Assembly: GCA_002104895.1 (NCBI GenBank)
Contig: MCFG01000001.1
Location: 94,001 to 105,000 of the forward strand
DNA length: 11,000 nucleotides
From: Anaeromyces robustus
Taxonomy: Eukaryota > Neocallimastigomycota > Neocallimastigomycetes > Neocallimastigales > Neocallimastigaceae
Direction of reading: 5' to 3'
Shown here: positions 1 to 8,283 of the stretch, piece by piece
Layout: each line of letters begins with the position of its first letter
Position numbering within the stretch: the stretch's first letter is position 1
The notes under the pieces: generated by a model
Database searches by the model: none
Seen by the model: the letters and a program-made list of their open reading frames with translations, nothing else
What the model was told of the DNA's origin: nothing
Translations under genes and position numbers: made by a program

Positions 1-123
1 TTTAATTATTTTATTTAAAAAAAAAGTATTTTTTTATGTTTCATTAAATATTTATATATTATATTACTATATATATTATTTATATATATTATTATATTTT
101 TTATATATATTTTATCTATTTAG

Positions 124-190
124 AGGTGAGTGACCTAGATATAAATAATTAAAAATGAAAATGATGAAACCTCATTACTTTATTATTTTT
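124..190 (+). repeat. Dispersed repeat, short copy
   Basis: The stretch from about 139 to 178 (ATATAAATAATTAAAAATGA, then AAATGATGAAACCTCATTA) recurs with few differences at 1709-1750 and 2022-2067. This copy keeps the small ATGA-AACC-TCAT hairpin followed by T-rich sequence but lacks the upstream part shared by the other two copies. Confidence 0.6.
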
Positions 191-249
191 ATATAATACC
201 TTTTATTTACATAAATAAAAAAGGTCATTAAAGAAGGTTTATTCCATAA

Positions 250-510
250 TTTTATTATTATTATTTATTATTATTTATTATTATTTATTATTATTTATTA
301 GTATTTATTATTTTTATTATTATTTATTATTATTTATTATTATTTATTATTATTTATTATTATTTATTATTATTTATTATTATTTATTATTATTTATTAT
401 TATTTATTATTATTTATTATTATTTATTATTATTTATTATTATTTATTATTGTTTATTACTGTTTATTACTGTTTATTATTGTTTATTATTGTTTATTAT
501 TATTTATTAT
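250..510 (+). repeat. 10-bp TTA-type minisatellite
   Basis: A decamer repeat begins near 250. It runs as TTATTTATTA to about 310, shifts phase by one base near 311-320, then is perfect as TATTTATTAT in thirteen consecutive copies from 321 to 450. Five variant copies of the form TGTTTATTA[CT] follow at 451-500, with the C form in 451-470. It resumes the original form at 501-510. The C/G variants sit in one block, which suggests local copy expansion of a mutated unit. Confidence 0.95.
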
Positions 511-870
511 TTATTATTTATTATTATTATTTATTATTTATTATTTACTATTATTTATTATTATTTATTATTTATTATTATTATTATTATTTATTATTAT
601 TATTATTATTATTTATTATTATTATTATTATTATTATTTATTATTTATTATTTATTATTATTTATTATTATTTATTATTATTATTATTATTATTTATTAT
701 TTATTATTTATTATTATTTATTATTATTTATTATTATTTATTATTATTTATTATTATTTATTTATTATTATTTATTATTTTTTATTATTATTTATTATTA
801 TTATTATTTTTTCATTATTATTATTATTATTATATTCATTTATATTCATTATTATTATTTAAATGTTTAA
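511..870 (+). repeat. Irregular TTA/TTTA microsatellite
   Basis: The decamer array degrades here into mixed TTA and TTTA units of irregular phase, ending near 860. Long open frames across this block (Tyr/Leu/Ile/Phe only) are artefacts of the repeat. Confidence 0.9.
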
Positions 871-1060
871 GATTACTTATAATATAATTTGCTTTGTATT
901 ATTTAATATATTATAGTATTAATAAGCATTTTTCTTTATATTAATATAATAAATATTTAATAAAAAATAAGATTAGAAATTATTGAAAGTTATTAAAACA
1001 ACAAAAAAATATTTTTTTATTGTTTTTTAGAATGAAAAACTAGATTAATTAAATAATAAT

Positions 1061-1480
1061 TAGACTAACATATGGGTACCCATCTCCCATACATACACTA
1101 TAAGTGTACCTGTAGGGTGATACTAATGGCATATCGATTCGACGTCGCCGCTCCAACTATGTCGTTACGTTCTGCTAGAGTATGGTTCCTATACATTCCT
1201 ACTAAAACACCATTTACCATGAGCATCAGAATAGAACTATTTTCTCCTCATAGTGGTCGTAATCATTGGCATGATGAACGGTAGACTCGCCTAATTCCGA
1301 CACAGAATTAACTGGAGCCTACACATCAAGCCTAATGGAATTAAAGAGTAGTATCTGATGTTGAGTAAGTAACATATATAAGGGAAAGCCTTTTGAATAT
1401 CATGGTAGTAACATGATACACCTAGGATAGAAACCTTACATGCATTTATGCAACCTTCAAATACTCTCTTACTCCCAAAT
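1061..1480. mobile_element. GC-elevated island, candidate solo LTR or structured RNA
   Basis: Base composition jumps to about 40-48% GC (for example 1081-1200) and drops back at about 1480. Candidate ends are TGGG at 1073 and CCCA at 1477, an LTR-like TG...CA arrangement of 405 bp, and TATATAAGG at about 1375 could be an LTR promoter. A 13-bp direct repeat (TAGATTAATTAAA) lies at 1041-1053 and again at 1480-1492, bracketing the island. Inside are a 12-bp palindrome at 1072-1083, a 7-bp-arm hairpin at 1398-1418 and TGCAT-TT-ATGCA at 1441-1452. A 70-codon open frame starts at 1072 but its protein looks random. No clean 4-6 bp target duplication is visible, so the LTR reading is tentative. A structured noncoding RNA is the main alternative. 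Confidence 0.4.
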
Positions 1481-1566
1481 AGATTAATTAAAAAATAATA
1501 TTAATAAATAAATATAATGTAAATAAATAAATTAAGATATTAATTATAATATTTATTATATTTTTT

Positions 1567-1750
1567 AATGATTTGTAAAAATTTTAGTAAAATATCAGCA
1601 ATTTACATATTATAAAATATGATTAATAAAACCCTTAATATTTAAATTTTAGCTGAAAATGAAATTATATATATATAAAGAGTAAAATATTTAGTTATAA
1701 GTGGCATTAATATAAATAATAAAAAATGAAAATAATGAAACTTTATTATT
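1567..1750 (+). repeat. Tandem-duplicated unit, copy A
   Basis: It begins AATGATTTGTAAAAATTTTA and continues through a segment reading TATTATAAAATATGATTAAT to the dispersed-repeat tail. Copy B at 1844-2067 follows the same order of blocks with point changes and small TA-repeat length differences. The tail ends in T-rich sequence. Confidence 0.8.
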
Positions 1751-1813
1751 TTTTTCTTATTATTTTTTTTTTATGTATAAATAATTTAAATTTTTTTTAT
1801 TAATAGTATATAG

Positions 1814-1852
1814 CAAATCATTATAATATTTATTAAATATTATAATGATTTG
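1814..1852. repeat. 18-bp perfect inverted repeat at the start of copy B
   Basis: The arms at 1814-1831 and 1835-1852 (CAAATCATTATAATATTT and its exact complement) are separated by 3 bases. It overlaps the left end of copy B, so the first bases of the repeat unit are mirrored immediately outside it. Confidence 0.9.
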
Positions 1853-2067
1853 TAAAAAATTTTTGTAAAATATCATCAATTTATATATTATAAAATATGA
1901 TTAATAAAATTTTCAATATATAAATTTTAACCTATAAAACTGGAAATGGAACTATATATATATATTTATATATATATATAAAAAGAGTAAATATTTAGTT
2001 AGAAGTGGTGTAAATGGCGTAAATATAAATAATAAAAAATGAAAATAATGAAACCTCATTATTTTTT
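1844..2067 (+). repeat. Tandem-duplicated unit, copy B, ending in hairpin plus T-run
   Basis: This is the second copy of the unit at 1567-1750, longer by TA-dinucleotide expansion around 1953-1981. Its tail carries a perfect 10-bp stem with loop AACC (2042-2051 with 2056-2065) followed directly by T-rich sequence. The hairpin-plus-T form recalls the 3' end of an RNA polymerase III or other small transcript, but no internal promoter boxes were recognised. Confidence 0.75.
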
Positions 2068-2403
2068 TTTTTCTATTTTTTTTTTATTCTTTTTTTTTAT
2101 TTTTTTTATTTAAAAATATAAACTATTTTTAAAATATAAATCATAATATTTATTATTTTATTACATTTTATAATATATTTTATATTAAAGTTTTAAAATA
2201 TTTATTATTGTAAATTCATTAAAATTATTTACTACATACCATACTTTATATATATACAGTATATAATATTATTTATTATATTATATATCACTCATAATAC
2301 ATAATTATTCAACAATTAACTATAATTTTTTTAATAAATATTTATGACTAATTTAATTCAATAGAAAAAAAAAAGCTTATTTTTTTATTAATAATTTAAT
2401 TAA

Positions 2404-2930
2404 TTATATATCATTAACATATTTATTTTTTAAATGAATTAAGTGTTCAATTATCCGTAATATTTCAAAATACTTTTGCATATATAACAGTAATTTATAT
2501 TGAACTTAGAATGTTATTGAATTTATTGTCATGATTATATCTTCTTCTATTTAATTCAATATTATCATAAATACTACCTCTTTTGTAAACAACGTACTCT
2601 ATAAATAATTATTTTCTTTAAAATTTATTCTAGAGTTTCTGTACTGTCTGAGTAAATTTAGTTTCTAAGTACCTTTGTAAAAATGAAGTAAATAAACCTT
2701 AAACTTTCCTCAAGTACCGAACTTTATATCGTTATTAACTATTGTCTCAAATATTTCATATTTCATTGATTTAATTATGAACATCTTTACATTTAGAAAA
2801 AAACTTGATTTTCATAGAATATAGTGCCTTTTTTTGTTCTAATTAAGATTTTTATAATTATACTTAAAAAATATGGTATTTCATTGAAAGATATTAATTT
2901 GTATATAGACAATGTATAGAAGATGTGAAT
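2404..2930 (-). pseudogene. Decayed protein-coding relic, family unknown
   Basis: Read on the minus strand, this stretch gives protein-like segments that switch frame and hit stops. An open part runs from 2930 down to a stop at 2793 and includes FNEIPYFLSIIIKILIRTKK. A different frame runs from an ATG at 2766 (MKYEIFETIVNNDIKFGT) to 2551 with in-frame stops at 2710, 2665 and 2599, including GKFKVYLLHFYKG and LNLLRQYRNSRINFKENNY. Another frame gives NIELNRRRYNHDNKFNNIL. A last part near 2404-2480 reads YMQKYFEILRIIEHLIHLK. Composition and base use differ from the surrounding poly-A/T, with more C and G and fewer simple repeats. I do not recognise the family. It is inferred to be a pseudogene, not an intron-split gene, because stops occur inside otherwise continuous frames. 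Confidence 0.5.
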
Positions 2931-3023
2931 TTAAATATGATTATTGACCTTCAAAATAATTTGTTTCTTATTATAGTTATTTTGAAAAAGAAAATTATTG
3001 TGATTTAGTATCAAAATGGTTAA

Positions 3024-3233
3024 TATAATATTACCAATTTTATTAAAAGAATAATTGCTATTAATAAGAAAAAAGTAGCTTCTATTGATAAGAAATTAGC
3101 TATAACTATTACTAGAAATATATCAGTTAAAACCATCAATTATAAAAAAAAAAGAATAATTAATATTACTATAAATAAACAAAAAATTAAAAAAAAAATA
3201 TTAAAAAAAAATGTTTTAATAAAATTAAATTAA
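3024..3233 (+). other. Start-less lysine/isoleucine-rich open frame
   Basis: There are 69 sense codons with no stop before TAA at 3231-3233, in DNA where TAA is very frequent. No ATG opens the frame. The middle (about 3057-3119) reads as three heptads beginning with Ala: AINKKKV, ASIDKKL, AITITRN. The 21-bp units are visibly related at DNA level for the first two. It may be a gene relic, an exon end, or chance in A-rich sequence. No family is recognised. Confidence 0.25.
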
Positions 3234-4045
3234 ATGAAAATTAAAATATATATTTTATATTATAATATTTCATTTTATAATATTCAATATAAATTACATA
3301 AGATTGAATCCTTTTTTTTTCTATTTTTTATTATTCTATTCCTATATTTTTAAATCTAAACCCAAATATAAAAGAAAATAATTATATTTTATTACTAAAT
3401 AAAAAAGAAATATTTGGTATAAGATATTTATTTTTTATTTTTTTTTTTTTTTGAAAATTATATATAATTATAAAAGCTTTTATATTTAATTATATAATAC
3501 ATTTATAAAATCATTTATATAATAAAATAATATTTTTATTTATGAAAATTTGTAATTATTTAGGTACATTCGTTATATATTTTTACCATATAGAAGTAAT
3601 TATGTTATTTACTTATATATTAATAATGTAATAAAAATAATATATATATAAATACTAATTACCTAAATATTTAATAACTAAGAGAAATAATAAATTTATA
3701 TAATAATATATATAAAAATTATTATAATATGAACATTAAAATAATTATTATTTATTTATTGCCTTATTGTCTATCACTATAAGTTATTTATTATATGAAT
3801 AATAAATACTTATTGTTAATTAATTATATATAACAATTTAATAATTCTTATTTTTATTTTTTGTAAATATTTATTTAAAAAAATAAAATTTTTATATACT
3901 AAAAAATAATAGATTAAAAAATTTTTTACATATTTCAATTAATTTAATATATATATTATTTAAAATGTGTTTTAATATTATTATTACTATATACGTTGGT
4001 TTCATATTGTTATGTTTGATCTCCTAGTATCATTATAACTTTTAT

Positions 4046-4071
4046 ATAATAAAAATAGCTATTTTTATTAT
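4046..4071. repeat. 26-bp perfect palindrome
   Basis: The sequence is a perfect self-complement centred on AGCT at 4057-4060, with flanking AAAAAT/ATTTTT arms and no loop. Confidence 0.9.
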
Positions 4072-4224
4072 TTAATATTTTAAATATTTGATTTACTTAA
4101 CCCTTAAAATCTTATTTATAATAAATATATAACCTAATCCTTGAACTTGCACTTTTTTTAATAATTTATAATAATAATCAAATTATAATTATTAATATAT
4201 ATATAAAATATAAAATATATGTAG

Positions 4225-4276
4225 TTTATTCATAAAAAAAAAGATAAAAACGTTTATATTATTTTTTATGAATAAA
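4225..4276. repeat. 15-bp inverted repeat, 22-bp spacer
   Basis: TTTATTCATAAAAAA at 4225-4239 is matched exactly in inverse at 4262-4276. Both outer flanks continue into TA-repeat sequence. It could be a small foldback element or chance in low-complexity DNA. Confidence 0.75.
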
Positions 4277-5233
4277 TATATATATATATTATTATTATAA
4301 TTAGTATTATATTTTTAAACTTGATGAATAAAAATGTTTAGAGTCCATTATAAATTAAAATTGAGATTTTTTTTTTTATTATACTTTTTTTTTAAGAGTT
4401 TTGAATTAATAAATATAATAACTAATATGTATTTAAATATTTTTATTTATCATTTTAATAAAATAAAAATATTTAATCATTGTTATTATTATTAGTATGA
4501 AAAAAAAATTATTTTCCTATAAAATATTTAAATAGTAGTTAAAAAAATACATGGAATAATATATATATCAAAGCATAAATCAGATAAGGAAATTACGAAA
4601 ATTGAAGAAATAAAAAGTAAATGGATTTATTGAACAAAATACACATGAATTAACAACATTAATATATATATATAATTTAATTTTAGAAAACAACTGATTA
4701 TATAAAACATCAATAATTAATAGATAATTTAATATATATGAATATTTTAAACATAAATTGAAGTAAGTTAGAATCACGAAAATAAATAAATATAAAATTT
4801 TAATAATTTAGTTAATTTATTATATAATAAAATATTAATTTGTTAAATTTTTTAAAGAAATTAATGCTATATTTATAAAATTTTTCTAATAATAAATTAT
4901 CAAAAGAAATAAGAAATATATAAAAAAAAATAAAAACAGCTTATATCTAAATTAATAATGTTTTTATCGAATTACCAAGGTAAATATGTCAATTTAAATA
5001 ATAATTAATTTATTGAATTATTATGAGTGATTAATAGAAAATTTTAAAAAATTTAATATAATAATATATATTAAATTTTTAATAAATTTTTTTTTTTTTA
5101 TGGCACACAATTTGTACGTCACTTTTATTGAATTTAAATATTAAAATACATGAATCATAAAAAACACATAATGAAAAAAAAAATGATACTAAAAAAATAA
5201 AAAAAACCAGTAATATATTATAGATAATAATAA

Positions 5234-5416
5234 ATAATACTGGAGGGAAAAAAAAATAGTATAATAATATTTAAAAACAATAAATCTATACAAGCCCTTA
5301 ATTCTAAATATAGAATTAAAGTAAAATTGATCTATCCTATTCCACTAGGGTCGGAAATAGGATCGGCATTTTTAATAAATGAAGAATTAAAATATGTTAA
5401 TATACAGAATTTCTGA
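5234..5416 (+). other. Possible gene relic or structured RNA patch
   Basis: A 60-codon open frame with no ATG ends at TGA 5414-5416. Its central part, IYPIPLGSEIGSAFLINEEL, looks like real protein and not like translated simple repeat. The same bases form two neighbouring hairpins: a perfect 9-bp stem with loop AATA (5298-5306 with 5311-5319), and a 10-bp stem with one bulged A and a 9-base loop (5334-5343 with 5353-5363). GC is locally raised around 5285-5370. Neither reading can be decided from the sequence, and no family is recognised. Confidence 0.35.
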
Positions 5417-5501
5417 ATAAAAAATATTTATTTAAATATTAATATAATATATTTATAACAAATTAAAAATTTATGAAGGAATAATAATTTTTTATTTAAA
5501 A

Positions 5502-5619
5502 AATTAATTTATTTTTTTGATGCTTTTTACGTGGTAAACAAATGAAAATTTTTAAATTTTAAAATTATTTAATGTTTACCACTAAAAAGTATCATATGTA
5601 TCAAAAAAATAAATTAATT
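5502..5619. mobile_element. 118-bp MITE-like foldback element
   Basis: The ends are a perfect 20-bp inverted repeat (5502-5521 with 5600-5619). A second perfect 10-bp inverted pair, GTGGTAAACA at 5531-5540 and TGTTTACCAC at 5573-5582, lies inside, and CTTTTT/AAAAAG pairs between them. The right arm has about 8-9 extra bases (around 5591-5599). The whole element could fold into one long hairpin. It has no coding capacity. Foldback and MITE-type elements of this size are known in eukaryotes, but the family is not identified and no clear target duplication is seen. Confidence 0.7.
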
Positions 5620-6437
5620 ATTTTATTAATAAATAATTTGAAAATATATTTTATGTTTGTTATAACCAAATACAATTAAAAAATATACATATTATTAATG
5701 ATATTTTCTAATTTTTTTTTATTATTTTATTATTTTTTTTTGTTTTTATTTAAAAAATAAATAAAGCAGTATTAAAATTATTTTTTAACATATAAAATAT
5801 AAAATGATAATTAAAAAATAAAAATTTTACAGTGTATTCCATAGTAATTAGATGCATTTGGTTAATAAAAAAAATAATATTAATTGTATAATTGCATTTT
5901 ATAAAAAAGAAAAGTTATTTTAATAAATTGTGTTAAATTTTGTTTCTATTTAATAATATATATTATTTAGCTTACTAATTTAGCTTTAGTCTAATAATGA
6001 CTATACTATTTATTTCCATCCTTGTGTTTAGCGTTGACAATAATTATAATTATGATTAATCATGAATACTGTTTCGCAACAAAAGAAATATATTAATATA
6101 ATATACGATCACCAATCAAATTTCAATATTAAATAAATATATATATTATAAAATATTATTAAAATATATTATAATTATATATATAAAAATATATAAATTA
6201 ATATTTCTAAAATAATGAAAGATAATTTTTGGGTGAAATGTAAAAATGTTATATAAAATTACCTAAAAATTTTAATTAATTAAAGGGTTATTTTATCTTT
6301 TTCCATTTTTTGTAAAAATGTTTTCTTCAGTCTTTAATTAGTTAATTATTTCATTATATCATAACTTTATTATATTAAAAATTTTTTTCTATTTTTTGTT
6401 TTGGTTTTTTTTATTAATTGTAATTATATTAGAATTA
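5620..6437. other. AT-rich spacer without recognisable genes
   Basis: Mostly poly-A/T and TA-rich sequence. A slightly less AT-rich patch at about 5990-6120 was read on both strands and gave no protein-like frame. A 12-bp palindrome (ATGATTAATCAT, 6052-6063) is the only notable small structure. Confidence 0.6.
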
Positions 6438-6506
6438 GATGGAGGTGCATTTCGAAAATTTGTATTTCGAAAACTTGTATTTCGTAAAAGTGCATTTCGG
6501 AAAAAA
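6438..6506 (+). repeat. Left terminal repeat of 15-bp units
   Basis: Four consecutive units share the TTTCG core: TGCATTTCGAAAATT, TGTATTTCGAAAACT, TGTATTTCGTAAAAG and TGCATTTCGGAAAAA. CpG-containing cores are rare in this window, which makes the array stand out. It is preceded by GATGGAGG and followed by ATGGCGC. Confidence 0.85.
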
Positions 6507-6519
6507 TGGCGCATTATAA

Positions 6520-6700
6520 TGTAATAAATAAATAAATTAATAAATAAATTATAAAATAAATAAATTATAAAGTAAATAAATTATTAAATAATAATAAATA
6601 AATTAATAATAAAAAATTAATAAAAATAAATAAATAATAAATAAATTAATAAATAAAAAAAATAATAAATAAAAAAAAATTAAATAAAAAATAAATTTAA
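6520..6700. repeat. AAAT-type low-complexity sequence inside the element
   Basis: Irregular AAAT, AAATT and AATAAATT units with poly-A interruptions. No coding sequence is seen here. The remainder to 7084 is AT-rich with no recognisable feature. Confidence 0.75.
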
Positions 6701-7084
6701 TTATAAATTAATCAATATTATAAATATAAAAGTATTTATTATTAAAAAAATTTAAAATCATATTAATTGATACTTAAATTAACCATTTTTATACGATTTT
6801 AATATCCTAATATAAATTTCTTATTTATTTTTAATTCTTGAAATTTTATTCTTCTCTTTTAATAACGTATTAGTATACTTAATAAATAACAATTGAAATA
6901 TGCTGTTAATTATTATTATTAATCATAAATTAGCGAATAATTTTTTATTTTATTATTATATATTAAAATGTAATTGTGTATACTTTATATTTTTGAATAA
7001 AACTTTAAAGTATAAATTATTAATAAAAAAATAAATTAAGATATCAATATCAAAATCATATATAACAGTATTTTATTTAAAAAT

Positions 7085-7121
7085 GTTTTCGAAATACAAA
7101 TTTTCGAAATGCACCACCATC
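7085..7121 (-). repeat. Right terminal inverted repeat, inner copy
   Basis: This is the inverse complement of 6438-6474 with a single mismatch (position 6443). It includes the outer GATGGxGGTGC part that the copy at 8243 lacks, so it marks a precise element end. Confidence 0.85.
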
Positions 7122-7240
7122 GCAAAATACAACACTCTAATAAATAATAATAATTAGGTTAGGCATTCTTATTAATACCTTTATAATAAAAAATAAAATA
7201 AAAAGAGTAAATATTTTTTTTAATCATTAAAAAATAAAAT

Positions 7241-7980
7241 AAAACAAAATAAAAAATAAAAAAACATTTTTTTAAAAAAAAATTAATAATAAAATAAATA
7301 AATAAAATAATAAATAAAGAAATAATAAATAATTAATAATTAAATAAATGTTTTATTTTTTTAAATATAAAAAAAAAGAAAATAATTTTTTTAAACATTA
7401 AAAAAAGTAAAATAAAAATAAGTAAACATTTTATTTTTTAAACATTAAAAAATAAAATAAAAATAAGTAAACATTTTATTTTTTAAACATTAAAAAATAA
7501 AATAAAAATAAGTAAACATTTTATTTTTTAAACATTAAAAAATAAAATAAAAATAAGTAAACATTTTATTTTTTAAACATTAAAAAATAAAATAAACCAA
7601 AATAAAAAATAAAAAAAAACATTTTTTTAAAATAAATAAATAAAATAATAAATAAAGAAATAATAAATAATTAATAATTAAATAAATGTTTAAAAAATCA
7701 ATTGTTTACTTATTTTTATTTTATTTTTTAATGTTTAAAAAAAAAAGTTTTCTTTTTTTTATATTTAAAAAATAAAACATTTATTTAATTAATATTTATT
7801 TATTATTTCTTTATTTATTATTTTATTTATTTATTTTAAAAAAATGTTTTTTTTTATTTTTTATTTTGGTTTATTTTATTTTTTAATGTTTAAAAAATAA
7901 AATGTTTACTTATTTTTATTTTATTTTTTAATTTTTTTTAAAAAAAATTTTTTTTTATTTTTTATTTTGTTTTAATTTAT
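7241..7980. repeat. Compound palindrome of A-rich and T-rich blocks
   Basis: The block at about 7241-7428 is repeated inverted at about 7698-7875, including the recognisable run AATAAATAAAGAAATAATAA and the TAAATAAATG junction. Part of it also occurs in direct orientation at about 7590-7689. The right end (about 7875-7975) inverts the 45-bp minisatellite type again. The strand therefore switches from A-rich to T-rich at about 7700. It is a large snap-back structure, asymmetric because of the expanded 45-bp array in the left arm. Confidence 0.75.
7391..7598 (+). repeat. 45-bp minisatellite, about four copies plus partials
   Basis: The unit beginning GTAAACATTTTATTTTTTAA repeats with exact 45-bp spacing at 7422, 7467, 7512 and 7557. 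A partial diverged copy precedes it and the last copy runs into AACCAAAAT. Each unit itself holds an AAACATT...AATGTTT-compatible inverted arrangement, so arrays in opposite orientation can pair. Confidence 0.9.
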
Positions 7981-8245
7981 TCGCCAAATTTTTGGTGGCT
8001 TTTATATTTACGTCATAAAATATCAACACAATTATTATTAACGCCATAAATTAAATATATGGCTTTAAAAATATTGTAGAAATAAGCCACAAAACAATGA
8101 CACAATTGTATATACGCCCCACGTAATTATACGTGACTTAAAAATTTTTGCAAATTGCAACTTTATTTATTTAATTAATTATTATTTATTTATTTAATTT
8201 TTAATGAAATTAAGTGGCTTTAAATAAAAAATATTCAAGCCATTT
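7979..8245. repeat. Subterminal zone with recurring GCC/GGC and ACGyCATAAA motifs
   Basis: Within 270 bp, otherwise AT-rich sequence carries repeated short GC motifs: CGCCAAA and GGTGGCTTTT near 7982-8000, ACGTCATAAA near 8010, ACGCCATAAA at 8041, ATGGCTTTA near 8060, AAGCCAC near 8085, ACGCCCC near 8114, GTGGCTTTA near 8214 and AAGCCA near 8238. A perfect hairpin CACGTA-ATTA-TACGTG lies at 8120-8135. Motif clusters next to a transposon end can be transposase-binding sites; that role is inference. Confidence 0.5.
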
Positions 8246-8283
8246 TACGAAATACAAGTTTTTTAAATACAAATTTTCGAAAT
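8243..8283 (-). repeat. Right terminal inverted repeat, outer copy
   Basis: This is the inverse complement of 6449-6489 with two mismatches. It spans parts of three 15-bp units, then continues into GCCA, matching the TGGC that follows the left array. It lacks the outermost GATGGAGGTGC. Confidence 0.75.

Larger units (their letters stand above)
3240..5230. other. AT-rich desert without recognisable genes
   Basis: About 2 kb of very AT-rich DNA with poly-A/T runs, TA repeats and short inverted repeats. I found no coding region with protein-like composition on either strand. A 65-codon minus-strand open frame at 4580-4777 is discounted as compositional. The clear palindromes are listed separately. 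Confidence 0.7.
6438..8283. mobile_element. Composite transposon-like element with 15-bp-unit terminal inverted repeats
   Basis: The left end carries four 15-bp units of the form TGCATTTCGAAAATT (6447-6506). Inverted copies occur twice to the right. At 7085-7121 there are 36 of 37 matches to 6438-6474. At 8243-8283 there are 39 of 41 matches to 6449-6489, and there the next bases also agree (TGGC) if one 15-bp unit was lost. Either a 684-bp element (6438-7121) sits inside or beside a larger 1.85-kb element ending at 8283, or the right end was duplicated. No transposase frame is present, so it is non-autonomous or decayed. Target duplications are not evident. The family is not recognised. Confidence 0.65.

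Noticed and set aside
241-870. Possible telomere or CRISPR-like array
   Set aside because: The units are 10 bp of TTA-type without spacers and unlike any known telomere repeat; it is a plain minisatellite.
450-887. Two long overlapping open frames (145 and 126 codons) rich in Tyr, Leu, Ile and Phe
   Set aside because: They are translations of the TTA/TTTA repeat array, which lacks stops in two frames; composition is not that of a protein.
1128-1145. Partial tRNA B-box-like string (GATTCGACGTC) in the GC island
   Set aside because: Several consensus positions are missing and no cloverleaf or A box could be drawn around it.
1072-1284. 70-codon open frame in the GC island
   Set aside because: It starts inside a palindrome. 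The product has no recognisable domain or continuation, and the island is better explained as an LTR-like or RNA sequence.
4580-4777. 65-codon open frame on the minus strand
   Set aside because: It crosses TA-repeat sequence, consists of AT-codon residues, and has no upstream or downstream coding signal.
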